Assembly (NCBI GenBank): GCA_910587365.1
Contig: CAJUKJ010000004.1
Span: forward strand, 112,497 to 143,601
Direction: 5' to 3'
Length of the DNA stretch: 31,105 bases
Origin: an uncultured Christensenellaceae bacterium
Lineage (GTDB): Bacteria > Bacillota > Clostridia > Christensenellales > Borkfalkiaceae
Positions 18,258 through 23,036 of this stretch are shown here, piece after piece; the first letter of the stretch is position 1; each line of letters opens with the position of its first letter. The position numbers and the translations under genes were made by a program. The notes beneath the pieces are model-generated. The model was not told where the DNA came from. It worked only from the letters and a program-made list of their open reading frames with translations, and did no database searches.

Positions 18258-18333
18258 GGGAGCTTAGCTCAGTTGGGAGAGCAACTGCCCTACAAGCAGT
18301 GGGTCACAGGTTCGAGCCCTGTAGCTCCCACCA
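18258..18333 (+). tRNA. tRNA-Val (anticodon UAC), CCA encoded, position 33 is C
   Basis: A full cloverleaf is visible: acceptor GGGAGCT with AGCTCCC, D stem GCTC/GAGC, anticodon stem ACTGC/GCAGT with loop CCTACAA, T stem ACAGG/CCTGT, discriminator A and encoded CCA. The anticodon is TAC, which reads Val codons. The base before the anticodon (position 33), normally T, is C here. It is the first of three tRNAs in one transcript. Confidence 0.95.
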
Positions 18334-18335
18334 GA

Positions 18336-18449
18336 ACAGTGCGGAAGAATAATATGCGGGAGTGGCTCAGTGGTAGAGCGTCACCTTGCCAAGGTGAATG
18401 TCGCGGGTTCGAATCTCGTCTCCCGCTCCAAAAAATTCTTCCGCACTGT
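18336..18449 (+). repeat. 15-bp perfect inverted repeat enclosing tRNA-Gly
   Basis: ACAGTGCGGAAGAAT (18336-18350) is the exact reverse complement of ATTCTTCCGCACTGT (18435-18449). The arms lie 5 bases before and 4 bases after the tRNA-Gly gene. In the precursor RNA they would form a long helix stacked beyond the acceptor stem. Confidence 0.9.
18356..18430 (+). tRNA. tRNA-Gly (anticodon GCC), CCA encoded
   Basis: The cloverleaf has acceptor GCGGGAG/CTCCCGC, D stem GCTC/GAGC, anticodon stem TCACC/GGTGA with loop TTGCCAA (anticodon GCC), T stem GCGGG/CTCGT with two G-U pairs, discriminator T and encoded CCA. It is enclosed by a 15-bp inverted repeat. Confidence 0.96.
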
Positions 18450-18459
18450 ATTTTTTTAA

Positions 18460-18534
18460 GGCGCTATAGCCAAGTGGTAAGGCCAAGGTCTGCAAAACCT
18501 TTATCCCCCGGTTCAAATCCGGGTGGCGCCTCCA
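18460..18534 (+). tRNA. tRNA-Cys (anticodon GCA), CCA encoded
   Basis: The cloverleaf has acceptor GGCGCTA pairing with TGGCGCC, anticodon stem AAGGT/ACCTT with loop CTGCAAA (anticodon GCA), T stem CCCGG/CCGGG, discriminator T and encoded CCA. It is the last tRNA before the terminator. Confidence 0.96.
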
Positions 18535-18540
18535 TTACAA

Positions 18541-18577
18541 ACCCCGTTGACATTCGTCAGCGGGGTTTTGTCTTTTT
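18541..18577 (+). terminator. Terminator of the tRNA operon
   Basis: An 11-bp stem ACCCCGTTGAC/GTCAGCGGGGT (one G-U pair) with loop ATTC is followed by TTTGTCTTTTT. Confidence 0.85.
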
Positions 18578-18600
18578 AACATATAACAATTTTAGTAAGT

Positions 18601-18643
18601 ACACCCCGTCCCCCGTGTTTGAAATACCACGACGACGGGGTGT
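18601..18643. repeat. 10-bp perfect inverted repeat downstream of the LRR fragment
   Basis: ACACCCCGTC (18601-18610) pairs with GACGGGGTGT (18634-18643) across a 23-base loop. No T-run follows on either strand. It may be the old 3' end of the LRR pseudogene or part of a dispersed repeat. Confidence 0.6.
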
Positions 18644-18657
18644 AATAAATTATACTA

Positions 18658-19011
18658 TTATGTCTCGCTTATAACACCGTCAGTACAGTAAATTGTATAA
18701 TTGGCTGTTTCATAATTCCAATAATTTTCTTTTTTAATTACTTACCACTGCGCTTTTGTTCCATTAAAATTTATTGTAGTAAGAATGCTACAACCACATA
18801 ATGCCATTACTTCAATAGAGTTTACGCTGTTCCCTATGGTTATGCTTATAATTCCACTGCAATTGTATAACGTCTCAAGCCCGATAGAAGTTACCCTGCC
18901 AAGGATGGTTATACTTGCTATCCCAGTGCAGCCATAGAAAGTCTTAATACCAATTGATGTTACGCTGTCAGGGATAATTACGCTTTTTAGTCCGTAGCAA
19001 TTACTAAACGT
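18658..19011 (-). pseudogene. Decayed 3' fragment of a BspA-type LRR gene
   Basis: The minus strand encodes LRR_5 repeats: FSNCYGLKSVIIPDSVTSIG, then a repeat with FYGCTGIASITILGRVTSIG, then one with LYNCSGIISITIG, then LTTINFNGTKAQW. An in-frame TAA follows (18744-18742), after which the same frame resumes with WNYETANYTIYCTDG, the usual C-terminal ending of these proteins. The 5' side is cut by an in-frame TAA just beyond 19011, with no start codon or ribosome site. So this is a truncated remnant with an internal stop. It belongs to the same repeat family as the LRR protein at 1330-7362, but no functional product is likely. Confidence 0.85.
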
Positions 19012-19052
19012 TTAAGTCAAAGTCCGCACTAAGCAATATATTTTTCGGTTAG

Positions 19053-19086
19053 ACAGTCCCCATGTCTTGCAAGATATGGGGACTGT
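19053..19086. repeat. 34-base near-perfect palindrome
   Basis: ACAGTCCCCAT (19053-19063) pairs with ATGGGGACTGT (19076-19086), and the 12 central bases are themselves self-complementary except for one G-T pair. Sixteen of 17 positions pair, with no loop. It lies just downstream of the GtrA terminator and could act as a second terminator or be a protein-binding or recombination site. Confidence 0.75.
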
Positions 19087-19092
19087 ATTTGT

Positions 19093-19129
19093 AAGAAAGA
19101 ACGGATTCTTTACGAATCCGTTCTTTCTT
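19093..19129 (-). terminator. Terminator hairpin containing the GtrA stop codon in its loop
   Basis: A perfect 16-bp stem, AAGAAAGAACGGATTC with GAATCCGTTCTTTCTT, encloses a 5-base loop (19109-19113). On the minus strand the ascending arm is the last GtrA codons, the loop holds the TAA stop (19112-19110), and the descending arm is T-rich. Confidence 0.75.
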
Positions 19130-19643
19130 TATCCTCTTTATTTTTCTTTTTAAACAGCTTTTCTATTTTATCTGTTACCTTTGAGTTGAAAACCACGAAT
19201 TTATCCCATAAAAATTCGGTAACGAAATTTAAAAGCATCATCATAAACGTGACGAGCAAACCAAGATTAGCAGGCAGCTTTGCGGCAATTGCGTCCCCTC
19301 CAAGCACAGAAACGGGAATAAATGCGCAATAATAAACTACTACCAAGCCCATTGCAAGCGGAACGTTGTTCGCCGCACGGAACGTAAACTTACGGTTAAA
19401 CGTGAAGTTCCATATAACCGACAGCACAACGCTTATAAGATATGCCGGCCACCAGGGCAGCCAGCCCGTCCAGTCACATAATATTCCGTCAGAAACCAAC
19501 TGGATTACCCCAGCCGAAATCGAAAATCCCGTAAATTTGAGTATTTGTATAAACTGTTCGGTTTTTGCCCCGCAATTGCTTTTTACCGTTTGCCCGTCTT
19601 CTGCGGCGGCAACGGCTTGCTCCTCTTTTATTTCTTCTTCCAT
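19110..19643 (-). CDS. GtrA-family membrane protein
   Basis: This 177-residue protein has four predicted transmembrane helices (about 28-50, 57-78, 92-112, 118-140). It shows the GtrA pattern: FIQILKFTGFSISAGVIQL, VLSVIWNFTFNRKFTF after helix 2, and NFVTEFLWDKFVVF at the end of helix 4. GtrA proteins are thought to help move polyprenyl-linked sugars across the membrane for cell-wall or polysaccharide glycosylation. The N-terminus is acidic and the C-terminus Lys-rich. No Shine-Dalgarno sequence precedes the ATG. A TATAAT lies so close that the transcript would be nearly leaderless. The stop codon is inside its own terminator loop. It is a single-gene unit, and no glycosyltransferase neighbour is visible. 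Confidence 0.88.
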   Translation of the reverse strand: MEEEIKEEQAVAAAEDGQTVKSNCGAKTEQFIQILKFTGFSISAGVIQLVSDGILCDWTGWLPWWPAYLISVVLSVIWNFTFNRKFTFRAANNVPLAMGLVVVYYCAFIPVSVLGGDAIAAKLPANLGLLVTFMMMLLNFVTEFLWDKFVVFNSKVTDKIEKLFKKKNKEDKERTDS

Positions 19644-19652
19644 AACAGTTGC

Positions 19653-19681
19653 ATTATATCATTAAATAATCCGTACTGCAA
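19653..19681 (-). promoter_or_regulatory. GtrA promoter, predicted near-leaderless transcript
   Basis: The minus strand reads TTGCAG (19681-19676), a 17-base spacer and TATAAT (19658-19653). The start expected 6-8 bases on (19647-19645) is only 2-4 bases before the ATG at 19643. Confidence 0.5.
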
Positions 19682-19719
19682 TTAATTTTATATTAGCGTC
19701 GAAAAATCGCCATTCGCGC

Positions 19720-19748
19720 TTGACAATTTCCCTGATATTTGATAAGAT
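19720..19748 (+). promoter_or_regulatory. Near-consensus promoter leading into the tRNA-Leu fragment region
   Basis: TTGACA (19720-19725), a 17-base spacer and TAAGAT (19743-19748). The -35 box is perfect. The first features downstream are a foldable segment and the truncated tRNA-Leu copies. It could be the original tRNA-Leu promoter. Confidence 0.7.
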
Positions 19749-19762
19749 AAATTCGCTCTCTT

Positions 19763-19819
19763 GGAACAGTTGTTTTTAAACCGACCGATTTTTCACACGT
19801 TTGTGAAAGGTTTTGTTCC
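19763..19819 (+). ncRNA. Candidate structured RNA segment downstream of a strong promoter
   Basis: Three nested helices can form: GGAACA (19763-19768) with TGTTCC (19814-19819), AAACC (19778-19782) with GGTTT (19809-19813), and TTTCACA (19791-19797) with TGTGAAA (19802-19808). The 3' strands are contiguous while the 5' strands are separated by bulges of 9 and 8 bases. I do not recognise a known RNA family. It may be a leader of the old tRNA transcript or a small RNA. Confidence 0.3.
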
Positions 19820-19860
19820 TTGCATCGCTATGAAGCGGCACAACTGAATAACTTTCTCTC

Positions 19861-19886
19861 GCTTGTGTGGCGGAATAGGCAGACGC
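19861..19886 (+). pseudogene. Truncated tRNA-Leu, copy A (acceptor strand to D arm)
   Basis: These 26 bases match the 5' end of tRNA-Leu through the D arm (GGCGGAATAGGCAGACGC) and then diverge. The bases before it (CTGAATA, then CTTTCTCTC) also match those before copy B, so the repeat starts upstream of the tRNA. A short piece of the anticodon arm lies inverted at 19998-20010 (reverse complement GCAAGGGACTTAA), as if the following segment had flipped. No 3' half is present. Confidence 0.8.
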
Positions 19887-20056
19887 TCGTCACGGCGAAC
19901 TTCGCTTAATGCCGTTGGCTTTGCAAACGCCAAAAACGCTACGTTGCCGCTCCTCTTCCCAAAAATCTGCTTTGCATATTTTCGGAAACCCTATATATTA
20001 AGTCCCTTGCTTTTTGAAAACGGACTTGAATTTTTACAAACTGAATACTTTCTCTC

Positions 20057-20095
20057 GCTTGTGTGGCGGAATAGGCAGACGCAAGGGACTTAAAA
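20057..20095 (+). pseudogene. Truncated tRNA-Leu, copy B (5' half to anticodon loop)
   Basis: These 39 bases correspond to the 5' half of tRNA-Leu up to the anticodon loop (ends GACTTAAAA, anticodon TAA). Variable arm, T arm and 3' acceptor strand are missing. Homology stops right after the anticodon loop, as in copy C. Confidence 0.85.
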
Positions 20096-20158
20096 TTTTT
20101 GGCAGAAAATAATTAACAGAAAAATAACATAAAAACTGAAAACTTAACAAAAACACCT

Positions 20159-20197
20159 GCTGGTGTGGTGGAATAGGCAGACGCAAGGGACTTAAAA
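20159..20197 (+). pseudogene. Truncated tRNA-Leu, copy C (5' half to anticodon loop)
   Basis: This is again the first 39 bases of tRNA-Leu, ending GACTTAAAA, followed by unrelated sequence up to the intact gene at 20251. Its D-stem base (GGTGG) matches the intact copy rather than copies A and B (GGCGG). Confidence 0.85.
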
Positions 20198-20250
20198 ACC
20201 CCTGCGTAACCAAACCGCCATACAAAAAGGCATAAATATGCAAAAATTGC

Positions 20251-20337
20251 GCTCGTGTGGTGGAATAGGCAGACGCAAAGGACTTAAAATCCTTCGATGG
20301 AGACATCGTGCCGGTTCAAGTCCGGCCACGAGCACCA
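20251..20337 (+). tRNA. tRNA-Leu (anticodon UAA), CCA encoded
   Basis: A complete 87-base class II tRNA: acceptor GCTCGTG/CACGAGC, anticodon stem AAGGA/TCCTT with loop CTTAAAA (anticodon TAA), a long variable arm (CGATGGAGACATCG), T stem GCCGG/CCGGC, discriminator A and encoded CCA. It marks the left edge of the accessory region and is the last of four related 5' sequences. Confidence 0.96.
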
Positions 20338-20338
20338 T

Positions 20339-20389
20339 AAAAGGACGGACATTTTGATACAAATATATCAAGATTTCCGTCCTTTTTCT
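20339..20389 (+). terminator. Terminator of tRNA-Leu
   Basis: An 11-bp stem AAAAGGACGGA/TCCGTCCTTTT, with an inner stem TTGATA/TATCAA, ends in a T-run. Confidence 0.85.
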
Positions 20390-20440
20390 ATGCTTTTTTC
20401 GTAATATTACAGGTTTTAATCGATAACACAGTAAAAATAG

Positions 20441-20465
20441 ACCCGCGGGATTGTTTCCCACGGGT
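20441..20465 (-). terminator. Terminator downstream of the XRE gene
   Basis: The minus strand forms ACCCGTGGGA/TCCCGCGGGT (one G-U pair) with loop AACAA, followed by CTATTTTTA. On the plus strand the same site has one mismatch and is followed by TTTTTC, so it may work both ways. Confidence 0.65.
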
Positions 20466-20489
20466 TTTTCTTATTATGATTGAAAACGC

Positions 20490-20524
20490 AATCGTTAAAA
20501 TTATGGGTAATCGTTAAATTTATG
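20490..20524. repeat. Two 16-bp direct repeats after the XRE gene
   Basis: AATCGTTAAAATTATG (20490-20505) and AATCGTTAAATTTATG (20509-20524) differ at one base and have a 19-base period. They lie between the XRE stop and its terminator. Function is unknown. Confidence 0.8.
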
Positions 20525-20535
20525 TTTGAAAGGCG

Positions 20536-20781
20536 TTATTCATCTATTTCAATGTTTTCAAATTCGAAAACGGGGCTATCGAAGAAGTCCGTCATTGAAA
20601 GTCCCAATTCTCGTATAATAAGTGCAATATTTTTGAAGTTTGAAGCCTTAGTTTTATTTCCGAGAATTGATGTCATTGTACTATGGTAAATGCCGGTTTC
20701 CTGTTCCAGCCGATACTGTGTCATTTTCTTTTCCTTCAAGATTTCCCGTACCCGGATTGCAAATGCCTGATTTAATGTCAT
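20536..20781 (-). CDS. XRE-family helix-turn-helix regulator
   Basis: This is a small DNA-binding protein of 81 residues. The XRE/Cro helix-turn-helix spans about 10-62: IRVREILKEKKMTQYRLEQ, then TGIYHSTMTSILGNKT as the turn and recognition helix, then IALIIRELGLSMTDFFD. An acidic tail (FEFENIEIDE) follows. AGGAG precedes the ATG by 10 bases. It is divergent from the SLOG gene. The shared upstream region carries a repeated sequence TATTGTG(A/G)ATTGGTC that could be its operator, so it probably controls itself and the SLOG gene (inference). Confidence 0.88.
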   Translation of the reverse strand: MTLNQAFAIRVREILKEKKMTQYRLEQETGIYHSTMTSILGNKTKASNFKNIALIIRELGLSMTDFFDSPVFEFENIEIDE

Positions 20782-20850
20782 ATTTTCGCATCTCCTGACT
20801 TGACTAATCTAAACTACGTATATTTTATCATACGGGCGAAAACAAATATG

Positions 20851-20918
20851 TATTGTGGATTGGTCAGAAACTTTCTTTTTTATTATATTTGTGCTACAAT
20901 AGGTATTGTGAATTGGTC
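20851..20918 (+). promoter_or_regulatory. SLOG-gene promoter with two direct-repeat operator candidates
   Basis: TATTGTGGATTGGTC (20851-20865) and TATTGTGAATTGGTC (20904-20918) differ at one base and lie 53 bases apart. Between them is an extended -10 box, TG-C-TACAAT (20892-20900), without a clear -35 box. The second repeat covers the expected transcription start, so a protein bound there would repress. Confidence 0.55.
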
Positions 20919-20938
20919 GTATTGGGAGGAAGGTACAT

Positions 20939-21499
20939 ATGTTGGTTAAAGGAAATGGGCTTGAAGAGGCAAAAATTGAAATCGGAAAAATAATAAAAGA
21001 TCTGAATTCATCAACGGCGTGTTTCACCGGGCATCGAAGTCAAAAACTTCCTTGGCGGTTTAATGAGGAAGATATACGGTGTAGAGCAATGAAAGCTGCG
21101 CTTTCATCCGAAATAGAAAAGGCAATTCAAAACGGCTATAGTACTTTTCTGAGCGGTATGGCTTTGGGATTTGATATGATATGCGCTGAAACGGTTCTCG
21201 CGTTTAAAGAAAAATATCCTGATATAAAAATTATTGGTGCTTTGCCTTGTAAAACGCAGGACATAAAGTGGCAAGCAAAAGACCGGGAAAGGTATAGAAA
21301 TCTACTGGTTAAACTCGACGGAGTGCGTTGCATTTATGATGAATATATCGGTGCAGAATGTATGCTTGAAAGGAACCGATACATGGTGAATAATTCTTCC
21401 TTGATGATAGCTCTATTCGACGGGCTTCCTGGTGGTACCAAAAGCACAATAGAATATGCAAAAAAACAGGGGTTAAAGATTGTTGTTATTAAACCTTAA
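20939..21499 (+). CDS. SLOG-domain protein of the DUF1273/YpsA type
   Basis: This is a 186-residue single-domain Rossmann-like protein. Diagnostic parts are ACFTGHRSQKLPW (about 27-39), TFLSGMALGFDMICAETVL, the strand IKIIGALPCK, MVNNSSLMIALFDG and GGTKSTIEYA near the C-terminus. This is the DUF1273 branch of the SLOG/LOG superfamily, predicted to bind nucleotides. Family members occur both as housekeeping YpsA and in mobile or defence contexts. GGGAGG precedes the ATG. It is monocistronic and divergent from an XRE gene with shared putative operators. A SLOG domain of another branch ends the HD-RyR-SLOG protein in the same window. The ligand and output are unknown, and a role as a sensor in the island is inference. 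Confidence 0.85.
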   Translation: MLVKGNGLEEAKIEIGKIIKDLNSSTACFTGHRSQKLPWRFNEEDIRCRAMKAALSSEIEKAIQNGYSTFLSGMALGFDMICAETVLAFKEKYPDIKIIGALPCKTQDIKWQAKDRERYRNLLVKLDGVRCIYDEYIGAECMLERNRYMVNNSSLMIALFDGLPGGTKSTIEYAKKQGLKIVVIKP

Positions 21500-21530
21500 T
21501 AGGTGCATTTTACATATTTTTTGAAAATAA

Positions 21531-21572
21531 AAAACGCCGTAATAGGGAGTTTTCAATTACCCTGAAACGGCG
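21531..21572 (-). terminator. Terminator of the tandem-XRE gene
   Basis: The minus strand reads CGCCGT...CAGGG...CCCT...ACGGCG followed by TTTTTTATTTT. The stem is two-part with a small internal loop. Confidence 0.7.
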
Positions 21573-21594
21573 AAATTGCGTATTAAAATAGAAA

Positions 21595-22038
21595 TTATTG
21601 TTTTGTTCTTCCTATAATGAAATCAACAGTACATCCGAATCCATCCGCTAAGAAAATAATACAGTCAAGGGTTGGCGTGCGGGTTCCATTCTTCCATTCA
21701 TAAAATCGAGAACTTGAAATATGCGCTGTTTTGTAAAAGTTCCACCAGGGGCAGTTGAAGTGTTCTTTTAGAACCTTGAGCTGTTCCGAAAATGGCGGAC
21801 AAGAATAAAACACAGTGGGGTAGTTCTCAGATTCGCGCCCTAATAAAAAATCAGTAGTGCATTGAAAATAATCTGCTAACTTAACTAAATTTGCAACGGT
21901 TGGAGTATAGCGCGAATGTAAATATCGTCCAATAGTGGTTGCATCGATACCTACTTCATTGGCAAGTTGCGTAAGGTTTATTTCATGCTCAAACATCAAG
22001 GAATCGAGCATTTCAGAGAGTTTCGACAAATTATCCAT
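21595..22038 (-). CDS. Regulator with two tandem XRE helix-turn-helix domains
   Basis: The 147 residues contain two related XRE domains in one chain. The first (about 8-66) includes LTQLANEVGIDATTIGRYLH and ends CTTDFLLGR. The second (about 84-145) includes FYKTAHISSSRFYEWKNGTR and ends CTVDFIIGR. Both keep the turn and the closing (L/I)A-D-x-F-x-C-T-x-DF signature, so it is an internal duplication. AAGGACT lies before the ATG. The gene is divergent from the plus-strand gene at 22176. An inverted repeat CTCTCCCA/TGGGAGAG in the shared gap is the obvious operator candidate. Two DNA-binding heads in one protein could let a monomer bind such a repeat. Confidence 0.88.
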   Translation of the reverse strand: MDNLSKLSEMLDSLMFEHEINLTQLANEVGIDATTIGRYLHSRYTPTVANLVKLADYFQCTTDFLLGRESENYPTVFYSCPPFSEQLKVLKEHFNCPWWNFYKTAHISSSRFYEWKNGTRTPTLDCIIFLADGFGCTVDFIIGRTKQ

Positions 22039-22065
22039 AAATTAGTCCTTTTTCTACAATTTATT

Positions 22066-22119
22066 CTCTCCCACAAGCGCACATTTCTGTTGCAATCTGC
22101 GCCGATGGGAGAGTATAAT
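22066..22119 (+). promoter_or_regulatory. Promoter with an inverted-repeat operator candidate (22176 gene)
   Basis: TTGCAA (22090-22095), an 18-base spacer and TATAAT (22114-22119). The inverted repeat CTCTCCCA (22066-22073)/TGGGAGAG (22106-22113), with inner GCGC/GCGC, spans the -35 box and touches the -10 box. A regulator bound there would block polymerase. Confidence 0.65.
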
Positions 22120-22175
22120 GAAGGTACACTTCAAACGCGCGAAAAAAGTGAAAAAATTATTGGAGTTAAAAAATT

Positions 22176-22391
22176 ATGGAAGAAAAACTTAACATTTGCA
22201 TCGGAGAAGGAAACATGGAATTTGAGACATTAGCGCAGGAGTCAAAATCAACGGGACTTGATTTGGCAATGCAGATTTTTCCGTTATTGGATGATTACTT
22301 TTGCGGCACGTTTGCAAAGAATACCAAGGGAATATTAATGAAGTTGGAAAACGGTCAAGTGTTCCAGCTTTCGGTTACCGAGGTCGCTTAA
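22176..22391 (+). CDS. Small hypothetical protein
   Basis: This 71-residue protein is not recognised. It is mildly acidic, has one Cys in an early ICIGEG stretch and another in DDYFCGTF, and ends with a strand-like KLENGQVFQLSVTEVA. There is no signal peptide or membrane segment. TTGGAG lies 10 bases upstream of the ATG and a TATAAT promoter with an inverted-repeat operator about 55 bases upstream. The divergent tandem-XRE gene probably controls it. It may be co-transcribed with the next two genes, though a 148-base gap with a weak hairpin follows. Confidence 0.6.
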   Translation: MEEKLNICIGEGNMEFETLAQESKSTGLDLAMQIFPLLDDYFCGTFAKNTKGILMKLENGQVFQLSVTEVA

Positions 22392-22409
22392 TCATATGAT
22401 TACACAGCA

Positions 22410-22433
22410 AAAAAAGCCGCCAAGGGATATTGA
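22410..22433 (-). terminator. Orphan minus-strand terminator-like hairpin
   Basis: The minus strand reads GCCGTCAA, a 6-base loop, TTGGCGGC (one mismatch), then TTTTTTTGCTG. No minus-strand gene lies upstream of it within the island, so it may stop antisense transcription or be a relic. Confidence 0.35.
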
Positions 22434-22539
22434 CGGCGTGAAATGGTATTTATCGTAATAATTATATCAAAATATGGTAATTTCGGAAAAGGGAAAGAAT
22501 ATCGAACCCTGACTGATTTTATCGAAAACGGAGGAACAT

Positions 22540-23019
22540 ATGCTTAAGATTAAAGAAGGAAAGTTAATAGCATCAAATATGTCGTTTGCATTGCCAGAGG
22601 ACTTTACCCTTGATTTGAGAATGCCTGGCGGCGGCTACCACGTACTTGAGTTCAAATCAGAAAACGAAGTTGTAAAAGGCGGGATTGTTTACATCAATAT
22701 AGAGTTTGAGAAATCAGAAATGACAGTCCAAGAAAACATGGAGGAATTTATGGAAAACAATGAATTGAAAAACAAGGGTGAGTTCTTCCCTGTAACAAGA
22801 GGACAAGGAACAGCGCTCGGCGCATTTTACACGGGTGGCAGGGTAACCTACATTTATGATGAAAGGTATGACTTCCCGGAAAACAGTCTCAAGCAAAATC
22901 AAGTATCGATAACCATTCAGCTTTCGCGGATGAAAGGGAAGAAGCTGGGGCAAACAATCTATGATGTTCTTAAACTGCCAAGCGTTAAAGCTTTTCTGGA
23001 TAGTGTTGAATACTTTTGA
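22540..23019 (+). CDS. Hypothetical protein, 159 residues
   Basis: I do not recognise the family. The protein is soluble, with alternating strands (GGGYHVLEFKS, GGIVYINIEFEKSE, GGRVTYIYDERYDF, NQVSITIQLSR) and a C-terminal helix around LPSVKAFLDSVEYF. This suggests a compact alpha/beta fold. It has no Cys and no membrane segment. GGAGGA lies 4-5 bases before the ATG. It ends 17 bases before the next ATG, so the two are probably one transcript. Position between XRE regulators and a type I restriction operon suggests an accessory island function, which is unproven. Confidence 0.75.
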   Translation: MLKIKEGKLIASNMSFALPEDFTLDLRMPGGGYHVLEFKSENEVVKGGIVYINIEFEKSEMTVQENMEEFMENNELKNKGEFFPVTRGQGTALGAFYTGGRVTYIYDERYDFPENSLKQNQVSITIQLSRMKGKKLGQTIYDVLKLPSVKAFLDSVEYF

Positions 23020-23036
23020 TTTTAAAGGAGGAACTT

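Noticed and set aside
18273..18674. 133-codon plus-strand frame
   Set aside because: It runs through three tRNA genes and their terminator, so it cannot be a protein gene.
20034..20461. Minus-strand frames with repeated ILSPLRLPIPPH peptides
   Set aside because: The repeated peptide is the reverse translation of the repeated tRNA-Leu 5' halves.
22410..22433. Plus-strand terminator after the 71-residue gene
   Set aside because: The T-run exists only on the minus strand. On the plus strand the hairpin is followed by GTGAAATGG, so read-through to the next genes is expected.
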